A stretch of 64,000 bases of DNA from Cylindrodendrum hubeiense (taxonomy: Eukaryota; Ascomycota; Sordariomycetes; Hypocreales; Nectriaceae), in assembly GCA_014621425.1 (NCBI GenBank), contig JAANBB010000112.1:1-64000 (forward strand), in the 5' to 3' direction. This document shows, one piece after another, positions 10,961 through 22,151 of the stretch. The number at the start of each line of letters is the position of its first letter. The first letter of the stretch is position 1. A model generated the notes under the pieces. That model was not told the DNA's origin, ran no database searches, and worked only from the letters and a program-made list of their open reading frames with translations. Both the position numbers and the translations under genes were made by a program.

Positions 10961-11941
10961 CTATATGAGCTGCGCACCTGCAAAGTATCCCTTGTTCTCG
11001 ATGATGCCTCGGTCTTTGATAAATGCCGTGTACCTCACCACCCACTGGGGGTAAATCTCACCCGGGAGACCGGCGCCTTTGTGCGCGGCGTCAGCGAGCA
11101 CGCCCGCACCCTGCGGCCCATGGCCCAGGAGCTCGCGGAAGGTTCCACGGGGGAGGATGTCAGTGCAGTCACTGTGGACATGAAGCTCGATGCCTTGCTC
11201 CTCAGCCAGCTTCTTGAGCGGCGGGGGAACGTCACAGCAGTTGCGCAGGTTGATTTGGTCGATGACCGGAGGGACCGTCGTGCACTTGATGAAAGCGCCC
11301 AGCTTTGCGCTGCCAAACTCGGCCACACCCAGTCGCTTGACCAGGCCTTGCTTGTGCAGGTTCTCAACCGCGTGCCATGTGACAATCTGCTCCTCCAGAT
11401 TGCCCTGCTGGGCGTTGGCCTTGTCCGCCTCCCATTCACAGTTGCCCTCGAAGGACATGCCGGGAAAAGATACAACAAGCAGGTCGACAGCCTCAATACC
11501 CAGCTCCTTTTGGACCAACTCTAGCGCCTCAGTTGCGTATTGCTCGCGCTCAGACACTGGGCAGCCTGGGAGGAAAAACAACTTGAGTGTGATCTCATAC
11601 TGGCTGGGCTCCTCATGCAGCCCCGCGGCATGCCAATTGATGCGGGGGATGTACAGGGTCCGCTCCTCGCGCTCTGTCCAGACGTCGATAGCGCTGGCAG
11701 GGCCGGAGCCCTTCTCAAAGCCATTTGTAGCGGGCGAAAGTGTCGCGTAGTCGCGCTGAGCCTCGGCGAAGTTTTCGCGGAGCGAGTTGACGAGTTCGAG
11801 GTTGGATCTGGTGGCACCGGGTTTGCGAATGATGGAGGGGCCTGCAGACATGACATTGCTGTGATGAAGTTTGTCAGCACAGGCCAAATGCGCGCACGAG
11901 TATCAAGGTACGCACCCCGTCGACAGAATGAGTTTCGTCAT
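10961..11941 (-). CDS. Glutamate-cysteine ligase regulatory (modifier) subunit, aldo-keto reductase fold
   Basis: Likely regulatory partner of gamma-glutamylcysteine synthetase, the first and limiting step of glutathione synthesis in the cytosol. Two exons: the 26-nt first exon (MTKLILSTG) is joined across intron 11859-11915 to NVMSAGPSIIRKPG, giving 307 residues. Aldo-keto reductase-like features include LGIEAVDLLVVSFPGMSFEG, HKQGLVKRLGVAEFGSAKL and the strand PVIDQINLRNCCDVPPPL seen in GCLM-type proteins. The canonical AKR Asp-Tyr-Lys-His tetrad is not evident, as expected for a non-enzymatic modifier. The downstream ATGs within exon 2 would lose the conserved MTKLILSTGN start. It could be annotated simply as an aldo-keto reductase family protein. 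Confidence 0.8.
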
Positions 11942-13030
11942 GGCGAATAGTCGGATACACTACTACGGATGCTCTAGAAGGATGGAGGGAGAGACGAAGA
12001 GGAAAGGCCGATCTCCGGGAGGAGAGCGAGGACGAAGAAAAATTTCGGCTTCTTCCAGGAGCACACTTCACGGGCGCATGCGGCAGACGCAATAGTCTTT
12101 ATCAGGGCAGCGGGCCAAAAACTAGCTCCCACCCTCAGGTGGTTCGGGACGGACTTGGGAACCCGGAAACGTGGGGGACGGCGAGGGGGCAATTACTAAT
12201 GCCTTTGATTCCTCATTAGAGGGATGTAATCACACGAAATGAGGATTAGCCGCATGACACTGTCTGGTTATGATGCGATGCAGGATGTCGGCGATGGAGC
12301 AAGACGAGCTGGCGAGTGGAGCGGAAACTGTGAGGCAAAAGGAATTTGATAGGGAGCCACGGAGCCCAGTCGTGGGGTGGAGGGCAGACATGGTGATGCT
12401 ATATCCAGGCGGGGTAACGCCTTTTTGGCATCATGGATGCCCAAGTCCGATTATTGGGATGTATAGCAGTTCCGGGCAGGCAGTTGAAGGAGACTAGCAA
12501 GACTAGCAAGACTAGTAGTGAAGTCGGAGCTTGGAATAGATCCTTGCCATCTGCTTTGTCTGCCGAGATGCCAGCTGAAGCTGAGCGGCAGTTTGTTGGG
12601 CCGCCGACTGCGCTGGGCGAGACTGGACGAATCCGCTGCGGCGATAGGCTTCAGGGCCCGGATGACTGCCGACCGCTGTATTGGCGCATTTCCAAGGGGC
12701 TTCGCTCGCTGCAGCGCCGGCAGGCAGGTCTGTGCCGAAGCACCTAGGCGGCTAGGCCCGCTGACGGCCGTGCTGCTCGCTCGGGCTCCACCCTCCAACC
12801 TGTACCATTTTGGAAGCCTGCCCGCCAACCCGTTACTTACCTGCCTGGGCCAGCTCGTGCGTGGTTACTTACTGAGGTGCCAGTCCCGCTCGTCACCAAC
12901 CAGCCAAAATTGCTCCGTGTCCAGAATTGCATCTCCATCTCGCCGCTTACCCGCCCACCACGCGAAACCTCTCTTCCTGCACTCTCCTGCACGTCTCCAA
13001 GCCGGCTCGGTGACGTGAAAACGCATCACA
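11942..13030. other. Divergent promoter region between GCL modifier gene and AP-1 sigma gene
   Basis: Just over 1 kb between two divergent start codons. I see no conserved ORF. An ACTAGCAAG triplet repeat sits at 12493-12520. C/T-rich leader sequence precedes the plus-strand ATG. Confidence 0.5.
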
Positions 13031-13791
13031 ATGGCGATCCAGTACGCTCCTCCACGGCTGCTCGCCCGTCCCGGCCACTGACGTTGAGCCTCCCAGTTAC
13101 CTCATTCTCCTATCCCGCCAGGGCAAAGTGGTGCGTCACCTCTCGCATGCGACCTGAGCTATCCCGACTGACCTCGACTACAGCGTCTTGCCAAATGGTT
13201 TACCACCCTGTCCCCCAAGGACAAGGCCAAGATCGTCAAGGACGTCTCCCAGCTTGTCCTCGCCCGTCGAACGCGCATGTGCAACTTCCTCGAATATAAG
13301 GGTTCGTTTTCCCGTGTCTAAGAGACAGCTCCTTCGCTGGATTGGGATAATGCTGATAGCCCGAGGACAGATACCAAGATCGTGTACCGTCGCTATGCGT
13401 CCCTCTTCTTCATTGCTGGTTGCTCCTCGGACGACAACGAGCTGATCAGCCTCGAAATCATCCACCGATACGTCGAGCAGATGGACAAGTACTATGGCAA
13501 CGTGTGCGAGCTGGACATCATCTTCTCCTTCACTAAGGCATACTATATCCTTGATGAGCTGCTACTTGCCGGCGAGCTTCAGGAGAGCAGCAAGAAGAAC
13601 GTGCTTCGGTGCATTGGACAGCAAGACTCTCTTGAAGATATGGAGGTACGTATCGATTGGTTATTTCCTACCTACCTAGCAGCGTGCTACTTGGTGATGC
13701 CTCTGCATCCCTCGAAGCGGCAGCAGATGCCCGTACAAGCTGACACTATACCCCAACCTAGGTCGATGAAGAAGTCACCAAGCTCATGTAG
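13031..13791 (+). CDS. APS1: AP-1 clathrin adaptor complex small (sigma) subunit
   Basis: Small subunit of the AP-1 adaptor, which sorts cargo into clathrin-coated vesicles at the trans-Golgi and endosomes. Five exons with introns 13042-13096, 13131-13183, 13302-13370 and 13646-13761; the 11-nt first exon and 34-nt second exon explain why no long ORF covers the start. The spliced protein has 155 residues, exactly the family size. It has the longin-fold signature: [20 protein letters not shown], the [22 protein letters not shown] segment in two parts, [12 protein letters not shown], and [29 protein letters not shown] followed by TKLM at the C-terminus and the RLAKWF start favour AP-1 over AP-2 sigma. 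Confidence 0.95.
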
Positions 13792-15800
13792 ATACTACCC
13801 GACCCGAGATGGCTGCCTGGCCCGATTCGACAGGGGCTACGAGCCGACCGAGCGATGCCCAGAGGCTTCCGCAGAACGAGGCTTGTCTCGCACATGTGTG
13901 CTGACCGAGGATTGACCATGGATACAATAGGTCTCGGATGAAGTTGAGGAGTCGCTCAAGGAGTTGCTCAAGGAGTCGCTCAAGGATGTAGGGCTGTTAT
14001 AATGGGCAAGTCTCAGGCGGCTGAGCAATCTCTTCGATGTGAAGAGAGGACACGTATGATTACAGCGTGGGAACCGGCGCAGGCGGTGTTTGGGAGTTTT
14101 GGGCCGATGAGGCCTTGTTTGTAGATCTTGGACGGTGGAAAACCACCCTCTTTCATATCAAGAGACGAGGCTTGCGGGCTCCGGGCGATGCGCATGAGCG
14201 AGTGACGCGAGGGGAGCGCCAGGCACTGGGATGGGCCGACAATGGTCGGCCAACCCATCCGATCGGCCATGACGCCCAACGGAGGAGAGAATGGTGGTGA
14301 CGGACAATGGCACCCATCCTGTCAATCACATCCACTCTCATGCCACCGAGGCCCACGAAGACCAGCACGTTGGCCTCCCTTGGGCGCTCATCCAACCCGA
14401 CTCACCCGCTGAGGAGCCCCGCCCCCAGAAATCAACAGAGACGATTCTAATTGCCTACGCGTTCCTTGCCAACGGATGTTGGATGCTGATGACTGAACTT
14501 TCTCCCTAGTGCGCGCGAAGTCTACGACGAGAGGACGACGAGGGGACAAGGAGAGGATGCACGATGCGAGGGTGCGACATGACAGCTCGTGGCGGCACGG
14601 TCCTGTCCCATTCGTTGTCACCTCGTCACTGGAGCTTGTGAAGCGGTGTCGCCCAAGTCCACAATCTTGACCCCTTTTAGCATTGGCCCCAGCTGGGAGC
14701 TATCGATTGGATTGGAGGCGCCCACAGGACCTGGACCCAGGGCGGGTGGAAGGTCAGCCATTTACCACCTGGCATCTGCTCTGGGCTATGGCGTCGTCCG
14801 TTCGCGGGATGGAATGGGGCCCAGTCCCAGTCCAGAGGCCCCCAGTCGCAGGCCCCCAGTCCCGTCGGAGCCCCCTCCTGTCCCCATCCGAATCCCGAGC
14901 CAGGCGCAGCAGCAAACCAGCGATAGCGGCCCCAGTTGTTCGGCTCTCCAGGCCCCAGGCCCCCCCAAGCACGGGCGAGCCGGCCGGCTGCGACGCTGCG
15001 TTCGCTGCGTAGCTGTGCAGCTGTGCAGCTGCGTCAAGGTGGCTCTTCGTGGCTCATTGAGACCCCGTGCCAGCGCCGTATCAGTTCACTCACACGTTGT
15101 TGAACAAGGCCAAAGCCGCTCCCGCTCGCTCGCTGACCTCATACAATTCGCAGCCGATGATCCCCATCGATCCGTCCATTCATCACCCGTCTTCCCGCCC
15201 ACCCCTCATTCCCTCATTCTCTGTGTTTCCCTCATCGACTGTCGACGCATCCATCGCCCATCACCCATCGCAAGCATCACCTGTCACCCTCAATCGCCCT
15301 CGCATTCATCACCCCTCCCCTCCCCGTCATCCCAATTCAAGGCAGTGTCCCGCCGGCTCTCGCACCTGCTTCACCGGCATTTAGCTTTCGTCATCAACCC
15401 AAGGGTCCTGCACCATTTCCGACACCCCCCGCGACCCGGCTAGGCTCCGGCGATCTTGTTCCCGACAATCTAACCCTCCCATCCGATCCAACTCACACCC
15501 CCTCAAACACCAACTTTACACCATCGTGGCCTTCCGTGCGCCCGCGACCAGCTTGAACCCGACAACCCGCAACTCACAACCCCATTCATTCCCGCGCCGC
15601 CGATTCCCGCCTCCGCATCGCATCGCGACACATCTCGCCTTGTCCTCTTGCGCGGCCCACTCGTCTCCACGCTGACGCAATCCGCTTCCTCCCGACTGCG
15701 CTCAATCGACCTTCCCATCGCTACTCGCTAGCCGCCATCCCGAGCCCAATCGCCACCGCGTTCTCGTGTATCTGAGCTAGACCGCTCACTCACAGCCAAG
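13792..15800. other. 2-kb intergenic / long pyrimidine-rich leader of MAF1
   Basis: No gene is supported. The longest plus-strand ORF (14589-15443) is a Pro/Ser/Arg/His composition artefact of a C-rich, CA/CT-rich leader. From about 15100 to 15790 the strand is strongly pyrimidine-biased, as in many long fungal 5' leaders, and probably belongs to MAF1. A repeated AAGGAGT(C/T)GCTC unit occurs around 13950-13985. Confidence 0.5.
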
Positions 15801-16856
15801 ATGAAGGTATGCGACATCGGCAATCCGCACCGCGAGCCTGTCCGACACTGACACCCTCACCAGTATCTACCTGTACAAGATTTCGAAGCCGTAACAGGCG
15901 CCCTCAACTTCAACACACCCGACTGCAACGTTACTGGCGGATGCGATCTTTACACGACGAAATCGACAGGTTCCGACAAGAAGCTGTACAAGACCATCGA
16001 CAAGGACCTCAACTCACAACATGATGCTCTGCTCAAGCTCGGCGCAAGCCTATCACCCCCTGAGCGCGAGCATATGCTGGCAACATCACCGAGTATGCAG
16101 TTGTTTTCCCACTCGAGCGCGTTTGGTCCCTTGTCAGACCTTTCAAGTCGTCGGACGTTTGCCTACCTGATTGCGACGCTAAATGCGAGTCACCCGCACT
16201 ACGACTTTTCCCACGTCCTTCGACCCAACGATTTCAAGCGTGAGCGAAATCTGCGTCGCGTCATGGTCAACCTCGATTCAATCCTTCAAAATGTCCGGCC
16301 TAGCTTCGAGCCCAAGTCGCTCGGCTCATCTATCGGCAGTGAGACAACCTCCATTTGGGGAACCCAATGCTGGTCTTTGATCGATAAGGAGATGCACCTG
16401 AATGAGTGCACCATCTTTAGCTATCATCCCGACACCGATCCCTTTGAAGAGGACGAGAGCGCCATCTGGGCTGTGCACTACTTCTTCTTCAACCGAGCCT
16501 TGAAGCGCGTCGCCTATCTCTACGTCCGCGTGGTTCCCGTCATCTCATCACACAGCCCAACGCTGCGACCGATGAACCTCGCGCGGAATCATCAGCAGAG
16601 AGAGATCGAGTCTGCAGGCGCTCAAAAACGTGCCAACTATTGGCTCGGCGACAGGGATGCCGAGTTGGTACCCTTCGATGAGGGTGATGACATAAACGAT
16701 GATGGCCTTTTCTGGAACCGTGGAGAAGACGGCGACCTCGTGGCCTTCTCTGATGACGACTACCTCGACGACGATGACCTCGACGACGTCGATATGCTTG
16801 ATAAGCCTTCTGACAGGTACATGAGCGAAGACATTGCAGGCCGCATGGAGATTTAG
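15801..16856 (+). CDS. MAF1: RNA polymerase III repressor Maf1
   Basis: Conserved negative regulator of Pol III. It is phosphorylated and cytoplasmic during growth, and when dephosphorylated under stress or TOR inhibition it enters the nucleus and blocks tRNA and 5S transcription. The 6-nt first exon (ATG AAG) is spliced across intron 15807-15863 to YLPVQDFEAVTGALNF, the conserved box A; total 332 residues. Further hallmarks: LSDLSSRRTFAYLIATLN, YDFSHVLRP, SIWGTQCWSLIDKEM, DESAIWAVHYFFFNRALKRV and YLYVRVV. The C-terminal acidic stretch (DDDYLDDDDLDDVD) is typical. The tiny first exon makes the start easy to miss, but it is fixed by the conserved MK-YLP junction. Confidence 0.97.
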
Positions 16857-18588
16857 TCTTCTCTCTATCATCGCGACCCAGACGGGTCTTTGCCCAGAGC
16901 CTCGACGGCTTCAGTGGGTTCTACATCACCAATTTTACGACACGCGTGTAACTTTGCTTGCTTTCTGCGCACATTTTCAACAATCGCCGCCTTAATCTCA
17001 ACGGTCACAAGGGATTACGGGGCAACCATCTCCCGAGCTGGAGCTCACACCGGCACGGACCAGATGGGGGCCACCAAATACACGACTTTCGCATCCTACC
17101 ACCCCTTTTTGTTTCAACTTTGTCTTTTCCTTAGCTCATGATAATTTTGAACGCGCGGCGCCCGGGCTGGCTTCTGGTCGGTGAGAGCGGCTGGGATTCC
17201 GCTGGAGTGGCGTTTCCGGGGCCGCATGCGGTACGCGGCGGCATATCATGCTTTTTGGTATTTTACCATGTTGGTTCTGGAGTTTCCTTATCTCTCTACT
17301 CGGCATCTTAACTCTATTGCTGTGTCGAGTCGCTTTTGTAACCGTCGTCTTGTACTTTTGTTTCATTTTGTTTTGGCTTACGCCTGGATTGGGGTTACCT
17401 GGGTTGGGATGAACGCGGGACGGTTGGGACGGGATACATCAACCCATGGTTAACAGAGGAGCAACTGAGTGGAAATGAAACGCCTCACTGGGAATGACGA
17501 CAGAGGTTTCATGGGTCGGCCAGGCTGCGGCTGCTTGCTTTGACATTGATTCCGATACTGAATGATGATTACAACTTGACTGCCGCTTTGGCGTGTCTTT
17601 TGCTCATGGGAGTTGTACCTCTTGATGAATATATATGTAAAGAGTAGTGGTGCATTCACGGTGGGACTGTCGAAGGTTAGTGATGGTTCGCATGGTTGGT
17701 TTCGGGGTGTTAGGGGATGGCGACACGACGAGAGTAACATTGAATTGGGTGTTGGCATTTACGTGGCGCTATACATGCATACCACCCGACGCGAATCACC
17801 TGTCTAGACAACTGTAGTGGCAATGTATATGGAATCAAAGTTCACGTTCTTATCTCGCAATTATGCGCATCCATATGATTATATGTATGTATATGTAAAT
17901 ACGCCCGACCAGTCTTCTCTCGTCTCACTCCACATCTTCCTGACCCAACACGTCGCCAGTTCTCTTTTCAACCCGGCCGTCCTGTTTTCCCCCCGTGTAT
18001 AGACATGTATATGCATGCCAGCCTTATCTCGCATATATACGTAGGCCTCGGACAAAAAGAAAAGGTAGGGCAACATATAGCGTAGCCGTAAAAGCCCGAG
18101 ACCCCAAAAATATATATATTTAAGAACCGTCGTACCAAAACCCCGAGACACCGTGGGGCTTTCCCAGCCCCAAAAACGAAGACAAAACCAACACCAAAAA
18201 CAAAGACAGATTCGTCCCTCCCGTTGGAAGACTTTTGCGGTTCAAAAAGAGAGATATCGGAAAAGAAAAGGGGGTGTCAGAGCCCCATGCAAAGTGTGTG
18301 TGTGTGGGTGTGACGACTCTGATGTCGCTGTTAATTGATTTGGCGTGTTGACAGATGTAATAGATTTCCGTGATTGGATATCATCGCTTTTCGTGTGCGG
18401 CAACGCTCGCTAGCGAGGTTGAACAAGCGATGAAAACATTAGAATAAAGACAATAGACGTGAATAATACTTCAGAGAAAGAATTGCTGGACCGCGTAGAC
18501 ATCGACGAGTTGTATGCATCGCGTAAAGAAGGTCATTTTCCTCCAAGCAATATGCTGTTAGATGGCAGGTGTTGATCAGGGGCGGCGT
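16857..18588. other. Intergenic, convergent 3' ends of MAF1 and the sensor kinase
   Basis: No credible ORF or RNA gene. The DNA is AT-rich with many ATAT/TATG stretches around 17870-18130. It must contain both 3' UTRs. Confidence 0.5.
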
Positions 18589-21500
18589 TTAGCCCTCCTT
18601 AGGAAAGCCGTATGAACCCTCTTTGTGCGGTGGATTGTGAGGTGGATGAATATCGCCGTTCATCTCCCTGGTAGGCTTCTCAGACTCGACAGGTTTCTCC
18701 TTTATGATCGGGCTCTCCTGCAGTTGGGCCTTGGGAGCCACTACACCGGGCGTCTCAGGTTCCTCCAGAATGGTAGCAAACTTCTTAAGCACCTGCTTGA
18801 GGGCGGGCCGTCGGATGGGCTTTGAGAGGAACTCGTCCATGCCGGAGTCGATGCACTCCTTGACATTACTCTCCTCAGAGAAGGCCGTGAGGGCGACGAT
18901 GGGAGATGTGTATCCCATCTCGCGGATTAGGCGGGTACTTTGGAGGCCGTCGAGGTTGGGCATCTGGACGTCCATAAAGATCACGTCGAAAGACTGGTTC
19001 TTTTCCATAGTCGCCTTGACGAGGTCGTAAGCCTCCTGACCATCCTTGGCAATGGTCACGTCATACACGGCCTCGAGTTTGAGCATCCTGCTGACAACTT
19101 CGATGTTGGTCGAGTTGTCGTCAGCAACTAGGACGCGAAGTTTGCCCTGGCTGGTCTTATTCGCCATGGCAAGATCAATGGCCGCCATCTTCTGCTCCGC
19201 GCTCCTCGGCACTGGAGGATCTGCAGCAAAGAACGGTAGGCTCAGGCCGACCAGTCGAGGCTGTGGGTTGAGGACGTTGGCGGTTTTGGTTTCAGCAGAA
19301 GCCTTGGGGGTGCCGGAATTGCGATGCGACTCGGCGTCCGTGGCATCCACGCTGGTAGGCCGGGATTTTATACTGCTTGAAGCAGTGCTGGAGGCCCTAG
19401 ATTGAAAATCAGCATGGGTTTCTACGAGAGTAATGTGGACACTTACCTGTCCTTGACATATTTGAGGGGGATTTGCATTGTGAATGTTGTGCCAACTCCA
19501 GGGGTGCTCTTCAACCCTATTGAGCCTCCCATCAGGCCAGCGAGTTGGTGGCAAATACTCAAACCCAGTCCTGTGCCACCAAACTTCTTGGTAAGTCCCA
19601 AATCTCCTTGGACAAACGGTTCGAATACTTTCTGCTGCATGTGCTCTGCAATGCCCGGGCCCGAGTCCTCAACTTCGAACTCAAAGACGTAGGACTTAGC
19701 GCCTGGCGGCGGTGGAGTGGGTGACCTTTCGCGGATGCGGATATGTGGTGCTGCTTTAGGATCCATCGGGTTGATAGAGAGAGCGGTGCCAGTACCGTTG
19801 AAGCGGTGGCCGTTTCCGTTTCCATTTCCATTCCCTACAGGTCCCGAGCTGCTCGAGTGCGCTGGGCTGGCTCCTCCACGGTTGCGAGTGCGGCCCGTAC
19901 GAGAGTTGTTCCGGGAATTCTTTGATAGCGAGGATGTGCGGCTTTCATCCTCATTCGGTGTCTCCATCTCCCCTAGACACCTGATACGGACCTCGACCTT
20001 TCCATTTGCTGGCGTGAATTTCAAGCTGTTGCTGACGAGGTTGATAATGACCTGTAGGATGCGGTGCTGGTCGCCCCAGAGACACATATCCTTGAGGCGT
20101 CCCGTCCCGTATGGTCCCAGGGCCGGTAGTTTCGTCTCCCCTTCGGACCGGTCTGGACTCGTGGGAAACTCGATGCTGTCCGAACTCATGAACTGGACCG
20201 AGAAGTTGATTTTTCCTTCTCGCACCTGCTTGTCGAAGATGGTTAGAATCTGAGACCGAATATCGGCGAGTCGGAACTCTTTTAGTTCGAGACTGAGTTG
20301 ATTGCCGATCTGATTCTTCGAGAAACTTAGCAAGTCCTCTAAGAGATGTAATAACAAGTCTCCCGACTTGTATAGTGTCTTCAAAGATTGTTTGATCCTC
20401 GTCATATCATTATCTTCCATGCACACAGCACACATGCCAAGGATGCCGTTGAGCGGCGTCTTCAGCTCGTGGGAGATATTAGCAATGAAAAGAGTTTTGC
20501 TTTCATTGGCAGCCTCGGCGGCTTTCTTGCTCTCCTCCAACTCCCTCGTTCGCTCAGCAACCTTCACCTCCAGCGACATGTACTGCTTTACCAACTCGTC
20601 ACTCATATCGTTGAAGGTTCCCGTGAGTTCGGTCAGCTCATCAGTAATAAAGTGCTTTCGGTCGTCGACTTTCCCAGGAATCTTGAACATGCGGCGGGCT
20701 GCATCGTAACCTGATGCAGGCTTCTTAGGTTTTCCTTTAGCCCACCGAACCATGTTGGCAATGAATCCCTTTTTGGATTTTTGAGATATACCCCCAGAAC
20801 TTGGCAGCTCCTCGAGGTCGGAGTCAATAAAGGACTCATCATATCCTGGCGGGTTGATTGTTTTCTCGGTCGCGGCCTTGAGTTTGAGAATCGGCATCAC
20901 ACTGAGATGAGCGCAAGGGACAATCAGCAACATGATGAACCCGACAGTCCCAAACACGGTACCAAGGAGAATATTTCGGAGGGTGTCGATGGGTTCGTAG
21001 GCCTCCCATCTGGCCTTTTCGACAATGACCGTCCAGTTAACAAGGGGTGTTTGAGTGCGGGCGAAGCCAACAGCCACATTGACGCCCTCCTCATTTCTTG
21101 TGTTAAGCATGGAACTCGCGTTGTTGACGGTGTTGTAATTCCCAGTAAAGGAGTCCAGGGCGGCGGGATACTTCTTGACGGGGAAGGCCTTGTTGTCACG
21201 CTGGCTGGAGAACTGGTACTCCTTGTGGCGATCGTCGTGCGTGGAGGGTGTTTCGGGGGGGAGGATGAACTTGACCAAAACTTCGCCAAAAGTTTCGGGG
21301 TCTGGGGCGTATGTAGCGTTGCTGGCCGGGTTGGATGAGTTGAAGCGGTTGGAAGCTTCGTTGGGACCAATTACCAGGACAGAGCCCGATTTCCCCAATC
21401 CCTCGCGGGATTCCTGGATCTGGGTGAGCGAGGACGCTAGGGTGACGACGGTCATGTAACCAAGGATGAATCTGTCCTTGTTATCTCTAACCGGAACGGT

Positions 21501-22151
21501 TATCGACAGGAGAGCGGCCGACTCGTTCAGAACGAGGGGACCGAGCAAAAGACCTCCGTCGCGATAGATGCGGACGCCCGGGAATGCCTCAGCGGCGTAG
21601 GCCGTGGTGTTCGTTCGGATGGGGTTCACGTGCCCGAGATTGATATAGGTGATGTTGGGGTAAAGGGAAGGAGGGTAGCCCGTGCCATCGTCGCCAAGCT
21701 TGACGGCGTCACCGGCCGAGTTGGTATAAGGTAGGGTGATGTCGGGAACGCTGTTGGCAGTGACATTGAAGAGACCGCCATTCGATGCGCCAGTCTTATT
21801 CCTCGAGTAGAGCCTGACCTGCATCAGGCCTGTGTCGGCGCTGACGGCTAGGGCGCTCTCAATGTCCTCGGTGGCATCGTCCCAATTGCTAATGCCGGTG
21901 CTGTAAAAGTCTGTGAGGGCATCCTGGAGGAGGATGCGCGAGGTGATGGTGTAGCAACTGGTCTGAACGAGGTCGAGCTCGGCGGAAATGCGTGAGGCCT
22001 TGAGGGAGGCAGTGAGCATCAAGCCCTCGCGCTCGACGTTGATGACGAAGCGGTTGACATAGATCCAGGTTGGGATGGAGACTACGGCGAGGGCAGCGAG
22101 GATGGCGAGGAGGACGAGGGCGGCGAGCTGCTCGCGGATGGCGATCCTCAT
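18589..22151 (-). CDS. SLN1/TcsB-type hybrid histidine kinase (osmosensor, group VI)
   Basis: Plasma-membrane hybrid sensor kinase. In yeast, Sln1 relays phosphate to Ypd1 and Ssk1 and controls the HOG MAPK pathway. Two exons, intron 19397-19446, 1170 residues. Order: TM1 at about 10-33 ([19 protein letters not shown]), a large extracellular sensor domain with many N-x-S/T sites, TM2 near 395-420 ([15 protein letters not shown]), a HAMP/coiled-coil segment ([20 protein letters not shown]), H-box [13 protein letters not shown] with phospho-acceptor His561, N-box [11 protein letters not shown]-boxes [12 protein letters not shown] and [13 protein letters not shown], then a C-terminal receiver with [10 protein letters not shown], phospho-acceptor Asp1044 in [11 protein letters not shown] and the conserved Lys in SKPIRR. 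There is no HPt domain, as expected for this class. All catalytic residues are intact; the N-terminus [10 protein letters not shown] matches filamentous-fungal Sln1 homologues as I recall them. Confidence 0.93.

Noticed and set aside
14589..15443. 284-codon plus-strand ORF upstream of MAF1
   Set aside because: Its Pro/Ser/His/Arg composition comes from a pyrimidine-rich leader. No domains and no coding periodicity; it lies where the MAF1 5' leader is expected.
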